Shown: positions 31,785 through 43,506, counted from the first letter of the stretch. The stretch: 64,000 nucleotides of DNA from Ilex aquifolium (GCA_951799425.1 OX637410.1:1426001-1490000); one strand, 5' to 3'. Numbers and translations: made by a program. The notes: a model not told the origin generated them from the sequence alone.

Positions 31785-33666
31785 TGATGAGCGCGTAATA
31801 TTGCATATTTAACGGCCTCATTACATGCATTTTAACTCAACTTTGCATTTAAGTACTTAGAGTTAGTCGAATTTATGAATAATGTGGAAATTTTGATGTT
31901 GCAGGTAATCATAGGGTAAATGATGGCTTTCGGAACCCTGCAACTAAATGTGGAAGAGTGGTGAAGAGATGGACACATTACATGAGGATTTGGAGGCTTA
32001 AAAGTGAAAGAAATAAAGGAGGTATCGGTGCTTGGTAACATAAGCACCGGCACCATTTGGTAGCAGTACCTCGGTTTTCCTCCTTTTTGACCATGATCCA
32101 TTTATAATCTGAAAAAGTTCGAAACATGAAAGTTTTATATTTGGATGTCCTCTGTATTGTGTCAAACTTTCATCCCAATCTAATGGTTGGATCAAAATTT
32201 ATGACAATTCTACGAAAATTGGTCCGGAGCTGGCACCTTCCGGAAGACCTACCGGTAGATTTTGGCTACTGGAGTAAAACCTACCGATAGGTTTCATCGT
32301 TCTACCAGTAGGTTCTGCCCAGAAGTGCCAGAATGCCTGCAACTCATGCTCCACTTTCTTGAGGGTCCCACCTATGATTCTCCCACTTGTCCCCTGACAT
32401 ATTTTACATACATACATGCCTCCTACACCCCAAAGTCAACCTTGGAAGATGGAGGATGGGAAAATGGGAGAGAAAAGGGTGGAGGCATGGTGGGTGCAGG
32501 CTAGGCTTGTCCTAGCCTGTCCAAAGCCAATCAACTCACCTCCCATTGATGAGAGGCCTGCACACAGGCTATGAGGAGCCTCATGGACGAAAATGCATCA
32601 TCTCTACACCATATATTATGCATTCATACAAGCTTTGAAGGAGGAGGGAGGCTACCTAATCTTAGGCGTAGTTTTAGAGAGATAAGTTAGATTTTTGCAT
32701 TTCTTTTACCCATTTTCACTTGTAATCTTCTGTAAGACTCTTGTAAGCTTCATCTATTGCACTTAATGTCATTTATTTCCAGAGTATTGCAAGTTTAGTT
32801 ATGCATTCTAGATTCTACCATTGTTGTATTGAGTTGTTCTTGCAGTTCAATATTTACAGCTGGGTTTTCTCTGCAACTTTTACATTTTGGTGTGAAATGA
32901 ATTTCTCTTTGTAGTTTACTTCTTCCTAGCTTTAATATATGTTCTAAGTTTCATTCTCAACTCATTTTCATTTCCATTTCTTCTACATGTCTCTTTACAT
33001 TATGCATGTCTTTCCTTTTATTATGAGTAGTTAGATTTTAAGTTGGCTAATCCAAGAGAGAACTCCTCTTGGGTGTGCTAAATCAACTCTTTTTCATTCC
33101 TCCTCGTAGTGTACGTTGATTTGGTTTGACTAGGTTGAGTGTGGACATAGTTGTGAGTTCTTGATACACTGTAGACTTGTCACGGTGTATGCTTGAATTC
33201 TCACCCCCATTTTAGTCCTGCGCTTCCTATGAATCAATCAAACATTTAGACACCAGTGGAGGAAGGTCTTGAGTTGATTTGGCATTCCCATTGGAATGAC
33301 CTCTTCGGATTAGCCAACACTTGTTTCCATTTCATTTTCTATCACAAACTTCACTCGCCAAAACACAAACTCAAAGATTTTACACTTTTTCATTTTTCAC
33401 AAAATCACCTTCACACAATTCACCTTTCTTCCCTGAGGAGACGACCTTGGAATACCCATTCCAAGTAAAACACGACACTTGAAAGTCTCTCTGCGCTTGG
33501 GGAGCACTTTTGTTCACACACACACACATTTCATTTCACTACCACTTTTCTGTTTACCCCATTTCTTGAATCATTCCGAGGGAGAGTTACACTCCCCTAT
33601 CCGTATAAGCCACACACATATTGCGGGATGATGTTCGAAGATTAGGGACAACAACGAAAAACATCA
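31785..33666 (+). mobile_element. NaB copy 2 3' LTR
   Basis: TGATGAGCGCGTAATATTGC starts right after the polypurine tract AAGTTGGGGGGTG. The LTR ends AAAACATCA at 33666 and is followed by unrelated reversed TkA sequence. The length is 1882 bp. It aligns with NaB LTRs 18394-20120 and 41661-43499. Confidence 0.88.
32232..32318. repeat. Mixed palindrome array (TTCCGGAA and CTACCGGTAG), NaB copy 2 LTR
   Basis: ACCTTCCGGAAG and ACCTACCGGTAGAT lie side by side, then CCTACCGATAGG and CTACCAGTAGG. It occupies the same LTR position as the TTCCGGAA array of copy 1: the downstream flank GCCAGAATGCCTGCAACTCA is alignable in both. It therefore combines the copy 1 palindrome with the ACCGGT-type palindrome. 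Confidence 0.85.
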
Positions 33667-33845
33667 AGCAGCGAGCCACACTCAATAGGGTATCTCCTAA
33701 AGAGGCTACTCCCCAACCCAGATGCATGTGAAATATTCACATGCCATACAACAATCAAACAAACATCCATTCAAGAATATGCAATTCATAATGGAATTCA
33801 CAATGTCATGTCATGTCATGAGATGATACTCACATGGTGGCCATC
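33667..33845 (-). mobile_element. TkA LTR fragment, reversed
   Basis: CTCAATAGGGTATCTCCTAA and GAGGCTACTCCCCAACCCAG are the reverse complement of the TkA LTR block at about 8005-8045. The similarity continues to ATGTCATGTCATGAGATGA (reverse of about 7895-7920) and then stops. It is the sequence into which NaB copy 2 inserted or was joined. Confidence 0.75.
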
Positions 33846-34090
33846 GGAGGGCTCTAACCCTCTAGCACACAAAACCAAACACGCTCATCAATCGAATTTA
33901 GAAACACCCTCATTCGAGCTTTCCAATATGCATAGTTTGTACCATCAAAGAGTGGCGGTCGTGCTATTAAGCCTTCTTCTTTTTGAGAATCCATTAATAA
34001 CCAACCGGTAGTTATAATGAATCTAAAATCACAAAAACTAGGTCAATTAGGAAAATTAGCAAGGAATGACTACACTAAGTGCAATTCAAG
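33846..34090 (-). other. Probable internal leader of reversed copia element
   Basis: No coding sequence is supported. The position, just inside the primer site of the reversed LTR at 34112-35630, suggests it is that element's untranslated leader. Confidence 0.35.
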
Positions 34091-34111
34091 GAAAACCTTG
34101 CTCTGACACCA
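34091..34111 (-). other. Primer binding site (tRNA-Met type), reversed
   Basis: On the minus strand ATTGGTGTCAGAGCAAGG lies immediately after the putative LTR end CTCCACA. It resembles the TGGTATCAGAGC primer site used by many copia elements. Confidence 0.65.
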
Positions 34112-35630
34112 ATTGTGGAGAAAAATACAACACTTCACATGTAGAATCTTTCCACTCGATTATACATGAGGAATTGCATGCTAGACCTAGAGGGGGTGAA
34201 TAGGTTATTTAAAATTTTGCTTAGACAAATACCAATTTTAACCCAATTCAACCAAAATTACCTCTTCTCACAATGATATGTTAATCTAAGGGAGAACCCC
34301 TTTTTAACCTCCATAACTCAAAATACCCATGAACATTAGTGTAATGATTTTGTCAATTTGTTGATTAACAATCAATCTTACAAGTTGGTCCCAACCAAGA
34401 CAACTCAAACTCAATCAAGCAACTATATGTGATATCTAGATTCAAACAATTAATTCATCAAACACATAGTAAGTGTGTGCACTTCAAATCACAAGTGTAT
34501 ATGTAAAACAGATAAATAACACAAGTAATTTATTGGCACGGAAACCCTTCTCGGGAAAAATCGCGGGAAACTTTCTCGGTTCACCAAAGCCTAATCCACT
34601 AAAACCAAAGTCAATCTACAAGTACTCAAGACTTATACCTCAACCAATTCACATGGCTAGATGTTCCTTTCCATCATAGATCTCTCCATCGAAAGTCCCT
34701 CTTCAATGTTACAGCTAACTTTACTTGAACTCCCTATTGCACTATTCGTTTAGGCCTAGAGAAATCTTCAAGGCTTTACACCTAAGACTCGCAGTTTGTA
34801 CAGTCCAATGGGTTTTCTCTTCACCCAAACAAGTTCTTTTTCTTCAAGTTTTGAGGTTAGATAGGAATCACAAGAGGGTAGCCTTTGGGGTTAGGGCACT
34901 AGGGTTGTGGTTGAATCTCTCTAGAAAGGGTTTTGATTTTTTTTACCTCCTAGAGGCTTACCCTAGGTGTAGGAAAGGCCCTTCGTATTTATAGGCTCGA
35001 AAGAAGGGCAATCTTGGTCAACAAGAAAACTCAGATTCGCGAATGACCGCTCGATCGGTGGGAGGGAGGTCATAGGGCGGTGGTCTCGTGAATGAAAAAT
35101 GAATTCCAAATTGACCTAGGAAGAGCAGAACGCTTGAGCGACCTTTGAGAAAGCTCGAGCAGCCTCAAGGGTAGTCCATACTCCTCCTTTGTTTAGCCTT
35201 TACCTGTATTTTTTATAAGACATAAAGAGACCGCTCGAGCAAAAAACTTGTCCTCTTAGGCACTCAAGGGTGTTGCTCAAGAGGGGTCTATTAATGGCTC
35301 AAACTTTGTTTTCAAAACACAAAACGGTTTAGAAAATCTTTTCATTTCAAAACACCTAGAGCTATAGATGGATTAATCCCTAATTCTATTTTAACACAAA
35401 TCCTCCTAACTCTACTAAATTAAGTGATCATCTTAGGTATCTAGGTCATTACCTTTGTCCTAAGCTTGAAGGTGCATCGGAGTAGTCTTGATTTAGCATT
35501 GTAGCTTGATCTCTTTCCTATCCTTTGTTGCTTATGGATCTTGATCTTTGAAGCTTGATGACAATAGAATTTGGTTGCGATTTACAATGGACTTTACGAA
35601 AATAGCCAATTATAAAAATGATCTAACACA
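34112..35630 (-). mobile_element. Copia-like 5' LTR, reversed
   Basis: On the minus strand it starts TGTGTTAGATC or TGTTAGATC near 35628-35630 and ends CTCCACA near 34110. It has a TATA box CTATAAATACG near 34995 and, upstream of it, CTCGAG palindromes (35045-35290). GAGGGGGTGAATAGG (near 34191) is a short motif I recognise from plant LTR regions. No second LTR is present. Confidence 0.6.
35045..35290. repeat. CpG-centred palindrome array (GCTCGAGC), copia-like LTR
   Basis: Copies and near copies of GCTCGAGC occur near 35048 (GCTCGATC), 35132 (GCTTGAGC), 35152 (GCTCGAGC) and 35232 (GCTCGAGC), with degenerate ACTCAAGG and GCTCAAGAG near 35262 and 35275. They lie 50-300 bp upstream of the minus-strand TATA box. 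Confidence 0.75.
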
Positions 35631-36045
35631 TTGGGTTGATCCTCATTAGTCCTTTGGTACTACACATTCTTTCACAAGCAATCTGAATCGATTCCTAAAA
35701 CATATAGATCGATCATTTCTATTGTTCTAGCCTTCAAATGTACTTTTAGTCTAATTCTCATGCAATCATCCTTACCATGCACACAGTGATAAAATAATAT
35801 ACTAAAAGCTTGCTTTTGGTAGTGAAACTTAGTTTATTATTTAATAAAATTTCTTCATTTTCTATTTCAATGAGAATCTGTGTGGGTAAAATAATTACAT
35901 TATATTAAATATATGGTATGCATGTGTGTCTTTTATTTTACATTATAGATAATATGGTGTGTAGAGTTCAGCTTATACACAGAAGATCAGATTATTGGAT
36001 ACTTGTATGATATGAGTAAATGGTCACAATCTTATATTGAATTGG
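35631..36045. other. Unassigned AT-rich sequence
   Basis: No ORF, RNA gene or familiar repeat was recognised. It is the left flank of the TkA solo LTR (its last five bases ATTGG are the target duplication). It may be host or old repeat sequence. Confidence 0.4.
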
Positions 36046-36439
36046 TGTAAAACTCGGGAAAATTTGAATTTTTATGAAAAATGGTAAAACGGTAATTAGT
36101 CACTACAGTACGGGTTGAAAACTCAAATTTTTCTCGAACTTGGATGACGAAACTAACATCACCATTGGATTCGTCTCACGAAATCTAGTTACCTAGTCAA
36201 TTTTCGTTGAATTTCAAGACAGTTAGATTTTTTGCGTTTTACGATGCGATCGGATGTCGCATGACCAAAATAAACGCGATGGGGAAGTAATTGTGAAATA
36301 TATAAAATAATTTAAAGTTGGTTCAAATAAAATATATTGAACTTAAAACTGGACAATATTTAATTATTTCGGAACAAAATCGGATTAGGAAAAGATGAGG
36401 CGTGTGGCTTAATGAGAGCCAAGTATTTGGGAGTATAAA
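36046..36439 (+). mobile_element. TkA copy 3 solo LTR, left part
   Basis: It begins TGTAAAACTCGGGAAAATTT after ATTGG (36041-36045). It aligns with the first 394 bp of the other TkA LTRs and breaks at the TATA box (GTATAAA), where AthC inserted. The right part is 52527-54696, with a matching ATTGG at 54697-54701. Confidence 0.93.
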
Positions 36440-36626
36440 TGATTAGCACTTAAAATTAGCATATTACTATGCCGTTTTAAGACTAATTGTACTTTGATGG
36501 AGTTTAAGTGATGTCATTTCAGGCCCTAAACTGGACAAGGACCCAAGAACAACAAGTACCACACTTGGATGCAACACCAGCACATTAGAGCCCAAAATTG
36601 GAGAAGCTTTGGAGAACAGCCAGACT

Positions 36627-36986
36627 GTTCGAACGCCAACTCACGTTCGAACGTCCACATTACACTGTAGCAGAATCAACTGCTAAGAGAAGGCGTGTTG
36701 CAGTGAGGAAAGAAGACTGAAGCTCTGAAGCACTTGAGTGTCACGTTCGAACGCCAACTCACGTTCGAACGTGCACTTGACTTGATTGAAGACCAGACTA
36801 CTGCATAGAGTTGGAACTGAATTTCACAGAAGACCAACAGACCACTCGAGTGAAAGGGTCAGAACACATCTGGCGTTCAAACGCTCTTAGTGCAAAAACA
36901 GAAGAAACGTTCGAACGGCAGTCAACGTTCGAACGCCCTTAGTGCAAAAACAGAAAGAACGTTCGAACGCCAACTCACGTTCGAAC
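36627..36986. repeat. CpG-centred palindrome array (GTTCGAAC), AthC 5' LTR
   Basis: Eight exact GTTCGAAC copies start at 36627, 36645, 36745, 36763, 36909, 36927, 36961 and 36979, plus GTTCAAAC near 36874. They are arranged as pairs 18 bp apart (GTTCGAACGCCAACTCAC then GTTCGAAC). The array ends 95 bp upstream of the TATA box. The 3' LTR has the same array at 50767-51126 with two or three CpG transitions. Confidence 0.95.
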
Positions 36987-37080
36987 GTTCTCCACAGACT
37001 GGCAGCAGAGTGGTTGGCTTTTCACTTGGACTTGGGCGGCAAACACTATTCCTTCACCTCCTCTTGTCTCCTCCTCTTGC

Positions 37081-37090
37081 CTATAAATAC
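37081..37090 (+). promoter_or_regulatory. TATA box of AthC 5' LTR
   Basis: CTATAAATAC follows a CTCCTCTTGC pyrimidine stretch, the usual core-promoter setting in Athila LTRs. The same box is at 51221 in the 3' LTR and 1618 in the solo LTR. Confidence 0.8.
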
Positions 37091-38395
37091 TCCCCTTGTT
37101 GGAGAGCTGAAGGAGCCAAGTAGAATAGTTGATGGAGGCTTAGACTCCCACTCACATTGTAGATTTAGTTTATTTTCCTTGTATGAAGTCTTTATCTTAG
37201 AGATTAGTTTGGCTTTAGTCCAACATCTCTTGCTTGTTATAAAAGTAGTTTTATGCTTATGCTTATTCTTATGCTTTCATTTTACATGCATAGAAGAGAG
37301 ATAGTTCATCTTTTGGTTGAGGAAGCAACCCTCCAATTCTTGGTTGAGGAAGCCACCCTCCAAATGTGACTAGCTTTCTTCTACTTTTATTATTCATGCA
37401 TTTCACTTCCATTGTTTGAGCTTCTTTCTTTCTTAGAAGAGTGAAACTCTTCCACTTTTCTAGAGCTTTACCAAAGCCGTGAATGGTGGAACGTGATTCA
37501 CCCATTCTTTGTTAAAGATTGGCTCCGTGTTTGTTGTTACTTTATCTTTTAAGTTCTCTACTTGGAGGGATGAGCATCACTCACTTTTCTAGCTTTACCC
37601 AAGCCATGAAGAGTGAGTAGTTTCTCATTCACTCTTTAGTAAGAGGAGAAGGGCATGTATAAGTTATCCGGGAATCATATTTGTGCATTGTTTTTATGCT
37701 TAACGTTTATTTCTTCTTGTTATTGGATGATTGATTGCATCTAGCAAAGCTAAGTTACTTTGTATAACTGTGGGCTCTTTCTATGACACGGATGACTCTT
37801 GCATAGAAAGACTTATCAGTTCAAGGCAAGTACCCCGGCTAGATCCTCATGACTACCCTTCAATCCTCCCCCTTATTGTACTTCATTTAAAGAATGAAAT
37901 ATTAATATCATGATTGGATGTCTTGTAGAAACACTTGCTTGTTTGTAGACGGGTTAAGTCTCGGCACAGACAATTCTTGTAAACTTCTAGAAAGACATAG
38001 GAATCATGTTCTTAATTCTCACAATCCATCTTTATCTTCCGATTAACTTGCTGTTGACACGGGACTTAATTGAGTTATCAAGCACAATTATGACAAACCG
38101 GATAACTAACTACATGTCCAGATTCTTGCACTAAAGAGTGACTCTTTTTAATTAGCACTTATCTCCTGTTTTGTTAAGAAAATCTTCTTGGAAAGAATCT
38201 TATATTCTGTCCAGGAAAACTCATATCTCACAGCAAATCTCTCAAGGGTTACAATCAATAGATCTCTACCACTGCTTACCTCAGAAATATCAACAAAAGT
38301 TCCCTGTGGATTCGACTCCGGACTCAAACCGGATTATTACTACAGCTTGACCGCCTGCACTTGGGTGTACACATTTCGGATCAAGACCAAGTTTT

Positions 38396-38413
38396 TGGCG
38401 CCGTTGCCGGGGA
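38396..38413 (+). other. Primer binding site (tRNA-Asp type), AthC
   Basis: TGGCGCCGTTGCCGGGGA is perfect and lies 6 nt after the LTR end. It is the hallmark primer site of Athila-type elements and is shared with the NaB family. Confidence 0.93.
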
Positions 38414-38508
38414 ACCTTTAAAAGGTGTTTTAAGGTGAAAGGTAAAAAGACCTTCAACGTTGTGTATATTCTTTGGTTTACTGTAAATAACTTTGTTTTA
38501 TTTTCTTT

Positions 38509-39599
38509 ATGACTGAGGGCACTCCTCACTTCTAAAATTTGCCGGCAGAATCGTGTGAGTCCGTGAATCAGCCTGAACCAAATTCACCTAGATCAGTAGC
38601 AGACTCTTGTGAGGGTAGTATGGCAAATAATGAAAGAAATGGAGAAGTCCCTATGAGAGAGGAGGAGGTCCCTAACATCCGAACTTTGCGGGATTACTTA
38701 AATCCCACAAGAAACAGTGTCCCCTCTTGTTTTATTTTTCCTGAAAATGTTCCCCTCTTTACTGTAAAGCCGGGGACAGTGCAGTTATTACCCATGTTTC
38801 ATTGATTGGATGCAGAAAATGCATATCTGCATATAAAAGATTTTGAGGAAGTGTGTGGAACATTTCAAGACAATTCTGAATTGGCCAAGATGAAACTGTT
38901 TTCTTTCTCCTTGAGGGATAGAGCCAAACAATGGTTAAATTCTTTAAAAGCTTTTTCAATACCCAACTGGCAAGCATTACAAAATGAATTTTTTAGGAAG
39001 TTTTTTCCTCTACACCGCACAAATGCACTGAAAAGGCAAATCATGAATTTTGCGGTTAAAGAAGGAGAAACTTTTTATCAAAGTTGGGAGAGATTCAAAG
39101 ATCTGCTCCAATCCTGCCCACATCATGCTTTTGAAAATTGGACTTTGGTAGGATTTTTCTATGACTCCTTACCCTCTAGACTACGTCAGTTTGTCGAAAT
39201 GATGGCCCAAGGAGAATTCATGGGAAAAAGTCCGGAGGAGGCATTCAATTTTTTCGACACCATATCTGACAATTCTCAGATGTGGGACTCAGCCTCCCCT
39301 ACCACTGTAGAAGTCAGACCATCTACTTCCCAAGGAGGAAAATATGTCTTGAGAGAGGATGATGACTTAAGAGCAAAAATGTCCACATTGTCTCGAAAGC
39401 TTGAAGCTTTAGAGATGAAGAAAGTCCATCAAGTTGATGTTAGCCCTTCCACCGAGCAAGTGTGTGGAATCTGTGCGCTAACAGGACACCCTACTGGGGA
39501 GTGTCCCACCATCCCAGCATTCAAAGAAGTCTTGTTGGAACAAACACATGCAGTTTCCAACTTCAACAAGCCCTACTCCAAACTCCAACCCATATTCTG
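38509..39599 (+). pseudogene. AthC gag (capsid and zinc knuckle)
   Basis: An ATG at 38509 is in frame with the gag but a TAA follows nine codons later. The conserved part starts with RTLRDYLNPTRNSVPSCF and continues LDAENAYLHIKDFEEVCGTF, LFSFSLRDRAKQWLNSLKAF, FFRKFFPLHRTNALKRQIMN and FEVVGFFYDSL-like GFFYDSLPSRLRQFVEMMAQ. The zinc knuckle CGICALTGHPTGEC (CX2CX4HX4C) is near 39465-39506. Only the early TAA, one TGA (38803) and a frameshift at about 39599 disrupt it, consistent with youth. This is the standard Athila capsid. Confidence 0.93.
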
Positions 39600-40790
39600 A
39601 AACATACAATCCAGGGTGGCGAAACCACCCTAACTTCAGTTGGAAGAACACACAACCAATACCCATGAACCAATAACAAGTGTCATACCCACCACCCCAA
39701 GGACCTCATGCATATCAACCATATCAACCACCACAAAAGAGGAACCTTGAGGACACACTAAATCAGTTCATGCAAAGCCAAATGAATTATAACAATAATT
39801 CCACACAGGCTTTCACTGATTTCAAAATCCAGACCACTCAATCTTTTGAGGATCTTAAAAGCCACATCCAAAAGTTGACTCAATCCATGGTCATACACGA
39901 AAAGGGCAAGTTTCCTGCCCAACCAAAGCAACCACAAGGCCAATTCCATGTAGGAAACCCTTCAACAACAGGAAACACCCAAGACCAAGCCCAAGTTGTC
40001 ACGACACTAAGAAGTGGCAAGGTGATTGACAAGACAATCAGAGACATACTCATTCCCAAACCAAGACCTGAGTCAAGCCCAGCCAATCCATCATCTGAAC
40101 CTGAACCAATTGAGACTAAACTTGAGAAAGACCCTGAGCCTGTGATTGAACAAAAGCAAGAACCTTCTGAAAAAAGGGAACCTTTGTATCCCATTCCGGC
40201 TCTGTTTCCTCATCGACTCAAAACCAAACAGAAAGTGAAAGATCAGCCTGAAATTTATGAGCTTTTTAAGCAAGTAAATATCAACATCCCATTTCTGGAT
40301 GCAATCAAACAAGTTCCGTCTTATGCCAAGTTTCTAAAAGACTTGTGCACAGTCAAGAGAAGCCAGAATGTCCAAAAGAGAGCTTTCCTCACGGAACAAG
40401 CTAGTGCTCTTCTTCAACATAAAACCCTTCCAAAATACAAAGACCCAGGGTGTCCAACTATCTCATGTATCATTGGGAACTTCAGGATTGAACAAGCTTT
40501 GTTAGACCTTGGAGCCAGCGTTAATTTGCTACCCTACTCTGTCTATCAACAGTTGGGTTTGGGTGAATTTAAACCCATTTGTGTCACACTCCAGTTGGCC
40601 GACAGATCTGTCAAAACCCCCAGAGGGATTGTTGAAGATGTGCTTGTCCAAGTAGATAGTTTTGTCTTCCCTGTTGACTTCATTGTTCTGGATACTTAAC
40701 CAACAATAAATTCGGAGAACCAAATTCCCGTCATTCTTGGTCGGCCATTCCTAGCAACTTCCAATGCCTTAATCAATTGCAGGAATGGAG
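39600..40790 (+). pseudogene. AthC gag C-terminus and aspartic protease
   Basis: After the frameshift a Pro/Gln-rich linker (PPPQGPHAYQPYQPPQKRN) leads to LEDTLNQFMQSQMNYNNNST, a helical segment also found in the NaB ORF. The protease follows with CPTISCIIGNFRIEQALLDL, the active-site triad DLGAS, VNLLPYSVYQQLGL, LADRSVKTPRGIVEDVLVQV and FPVDFIVLDT. A TAA at 40697 replaces an expected CAA, then the frame continues (VILGRPFLATSNALINCRNG). The active-site residue order D-L-G-A is usual for Athila. Confidence 0.92.
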
Positions 40791-41660
40791 TCATGAAATT
40801 AACTTTTGGGAATATGACTCTCGAACTGAACATTTTCAATATTGCTAAACATCCAGAAGAAGAAAAGGAAGAAAGGGAAGTAAACTCCATAGAATCTTTG
40901 ATACAGGAACATCTAGATGATACATTCTGTGAGGATCCTACTGAATCATCTCCGTTAGAACTCATCTCATCAGAAACAACAGATGATGACCCAAATCTAC
41001 CAAGTGGCCCTACTCATACTGTTGAGACATGGGCACCCAAATTCGAAGAAATTTCACCAAGTAGCACAAAGCCAGTCTCATCAAGTGTTAGCCCACCAAA
41101 GCCTGAATTGAAACCTCTCCCATCTGACCTCAAATATGCATTTTTAGGAAAGAATGAGTCATACCCAGTGGTAATTTCATCTAAACTCACAGACTTACAA
41201 GAGCCTAAACTGATTGAAGTTCTTCGAAGTCATAAAAGCATCATTGGATGGACCATCGCTGACTTGAAAGGTATAAGCCCGTTAATCTGCAATCATGCCA
41301 TATACCTTGAAGAGGATTCAAAACCCTCTCGTCAAATGCAGCGACGACTAAACCCTCACATGAAGGAAGTTGTGAGAATTGAGGTACTCAAACTCTTAGA
41401 TGCAGGGATAATCTTCCCTATCTCAGATAATAAATGGGTTAGTCCAACCCAAGTTGTGCCAAAAAAATCTGGGGTCACAGTGGTAAAAAATGATGCAAAT
41501 GAACTAGTACCAACTCGAGTCGTCACAGGATGGCGAATGTGCATTGATTATCGAAAACTCAATTTGGTCACTAGAAAATATCATTTTCCTCTCCCATTTC
41601 TTGACCAAGTCCTAGAGAGAATTGCAGGCCATGCATTTTACTGTTTTTTTAGATGGGTAT
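40791..41660 (+). pseudogene. AthC reverse transcriptase, N-terminal part, cut by NaB copy 3
   Basis: An acidic linker (EEEKEEREVNSIESLIQEHL) precedes the RT. The RT reads LKYAFLGKNESYPVVISSKL, IGWTIADLKGISPLICNHAI, RRLNPHMKEVVRIEVLKLLD, WVSPTQVVPKKSGVTVV and WRMCIDYRKLNLVTRKYHFP. It stops at FYCF followed by TTAGATGGGTAT (the LDGY box, one extra T), where NaB copy 3 begins at 41661. The catalytic YVDD box lies beyond the break and is absent. Confidence 0.93.
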
Positions 41661-43499
41661 TGATGAGCACAAAATATTGTATATTTCAAGGCCTCATTAC
41701 ATGCATTTTAACTCAACTTTTGCATCTAAGTACTTAGAGTTAGCCGATTTTATGAATAATGTTGAATTCTCGAGGTTGCATGTTTTTATAGCTTAAATCA
41801 TGTATTTTAGGACCTTGCAACTATGATGGATGTGTTGTGAGGGCATGTACACATTACATGAAGATTTGGAGGCTTAAAAGTGAAGAAATCAAGGAGGTAT
41901 TGGTGTTTGGGAACAAAAGCGCCAGCAGCCACACCACTGGGTTGAAGAGCCTCGGTTTTACTCAATTTTGACCATGATCCACTTCGAATCTGAAAAAGTT
42001 CAAAACATGAAAGTTTTAGATCTGGATGTCTTCTGTATTGTGTCAAAATTTCAGCTCAATCGGACGGTTGGATCAAAAGTTATGCCAATTCTACGAAAAC
42101 TGGTCCGGAGCAGAAAAACCATACCGGTACGCCGTACCTGTATTGTACCATACCGGTACTCAGTACCGGTACGCCGAAGCTACTGGTGTACGAACAGCCC
42201 AAAAACGCCTGCAACTCATCTCCACTTGCTTGGGGTCCCACCTACACTTCTCCCACTTGCCCCCCAACATTTCCTTACACATTTTCATGCCTCCCTTACA
42301 CAATTAAAAGACTTTGGAGGCCATTGCATTAATGAGGATGGGACAGAAGGGGTAGCCTGGGGGAGGCTTGTCCTAGCCTGCAACACCCATCCATTCAGCC
42401 CCCTATTGATGGAGGTCTTTCACACAGCTAAGGGGGACCACCATGCACGAAATTTGAAGGCTCACACTCCATATACTCAGCATTATTCAGCATTGCAAAG
42501 GGTGTGGCTACCTAAGCTTAGAAAATCCAAGGAAGAAAATGATGAATAGTAGATAGAAGAGCTTAGATTTTTCCATTCTCTTCTCCATTTCAATTGTTGT
42601 AAGCTTTAATTTCTTGTAATCCTTAACTCTTGCACTTTAATCTCATCTATGTCAAGTATATTTCAAGTTTAGTCTTGCATTCTAGATTCCACCATTGTTG
42701 CTTCCAAGTTTTCTTCATTTTAAGTTTAAAATGGGTATTAAATATTTTTATTCTTAGTTTAAGATTTCTTGCATTAATTTAAGTTTCATGCTCCATTTCA
42801 ATTATGTCCATTTACATTATGCATGTCTTTCTTACTTTCATGAGTAGCTAGATTTTAAGTTGGTTAATCCAAGGGAGAACTCCTCTTGGGTGTGCCGCTT
42901 CAACTCATTTTCATTCCTCCTCTCAGAGTACGATGACTCGGTTTGACTGGGTTGGGGTGAGGACACGGTTGTGAGTTCTTGATACACCGTAGGCATTGTC
43001 ACGGGGTATGCTTGAATCCTCACCTCCATTTTAGTCCCGAGCTTCCCACGAATCAATCGTACATCTAGGCTCTATTGGAGGAAGGCTTGACTTGATTTGG
43101 TATTCCTATTGGAATGACCTCTTTGGATTAGCCAACACTTGTTTTATTGCATTTTCATTCACAAACACAAACACCAAAACACAAACAAAAGATTTTACAT
43201 TTTCTTTTCCTTTTGCAAAATCACCTTCACACAACTTGAACTTTCATTCCCTGAGGAGACGACCTTTGAATACTTTTCCAAGTAAAACACCGACACACAA
43301 AAGACTCTTTGCGATTGGGGAGCACTTTTGTTCACACACCCGCATTTCATTTCACATTTTGTTCATTCCATTCACCACCATTCCGTTGTTCCTATCTCTT
43401 GCATCATTCCGAGGGAGAGTGACACTCCCTTAGTCCTATAAGCCATACACACATTGAGGGATGATGTTAAGAGGTTAGGAACTACAACGGTCTTCATCA
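41661..43499 (+). mobile_element. NaB copy 3 5' LTR
   Basis: It starts TGATGAGCACAAAATATTG and ends GTCTTCATCA, 1839 bp. It is followed by ATCATT and the primer site. It shares the AAGTTGGTTAATCCAAGGGAG and GGAGACGACCTTTGAATAC blocks with copies 1 and 2. Confidence 0.9.
42119..42192. repeat. Palindrome array (TACCGGTA), NaB copy 3 LTR
   Basis: ATACCGGTACGCCGTACC, CATACCGGTACTC and GTACCGGTACGCC give three TACCGGTA cores within 75 bp, followed by a degenerate TACTGGTGTAC. The downstream flank (ACGCCTGCAACTCA) matches NaB copies 1 and 2, which have different palindromes here. Confidence 0.9.
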
Positions 43500-43506
43500 A
43501 TCATTT

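Larger units (their letters stand above)
28930..33666 (+). mobile_element. NaB copy 2 (5' LTR missing)
   Basis: It starts with the last about 10 bp of an LTR (AAAAACATTA), then primer site, zinc-knuckle ORF, about 1.9 kb of non-coding region and a complete 3' LTR (31785-33666). Compared with NaB copies 1 and 3, the entire 5' LTR except its tail is gone and reversed AthD sequence abuts it. The deletion therefore removed the 5' LTR. Confidence 0.85.
36440..38389 (+). mobile_element. AthC 5' LTR
   Basis: It is 1950 bp, with the palindrome array at 36627-36986 and TATA box CTATAAATAC at 37081-37090. It ends GATCAAGACCA, followed by the primer site at 38396. Compared with the 3' LTR it keeps a 16-bp stretch near 36470, lost from the 3' copy between short ACTA repeats. 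Confidence 0.93.

Noticed and set aside
34473-34994. Possible small host genes in the reversed copia-like LTR
   Set aside because: The open frames run against the orientation of the LTR promoter and show no domain or exon structure.
36627-36986. Regularly spaced repeats that could suggest a CRISPR array
   Set aside because: Repeats are 8-13 bp palindromes with uneven spacing inside a eukaryotic LTR; there are no cas genes.
36890-37304. Open frames in the AthC LTR, repeated at 51030-51438
   Set aside because: They span the palindrome array and TATA box and are repeated only because LTRs are duplicated; no protein features.
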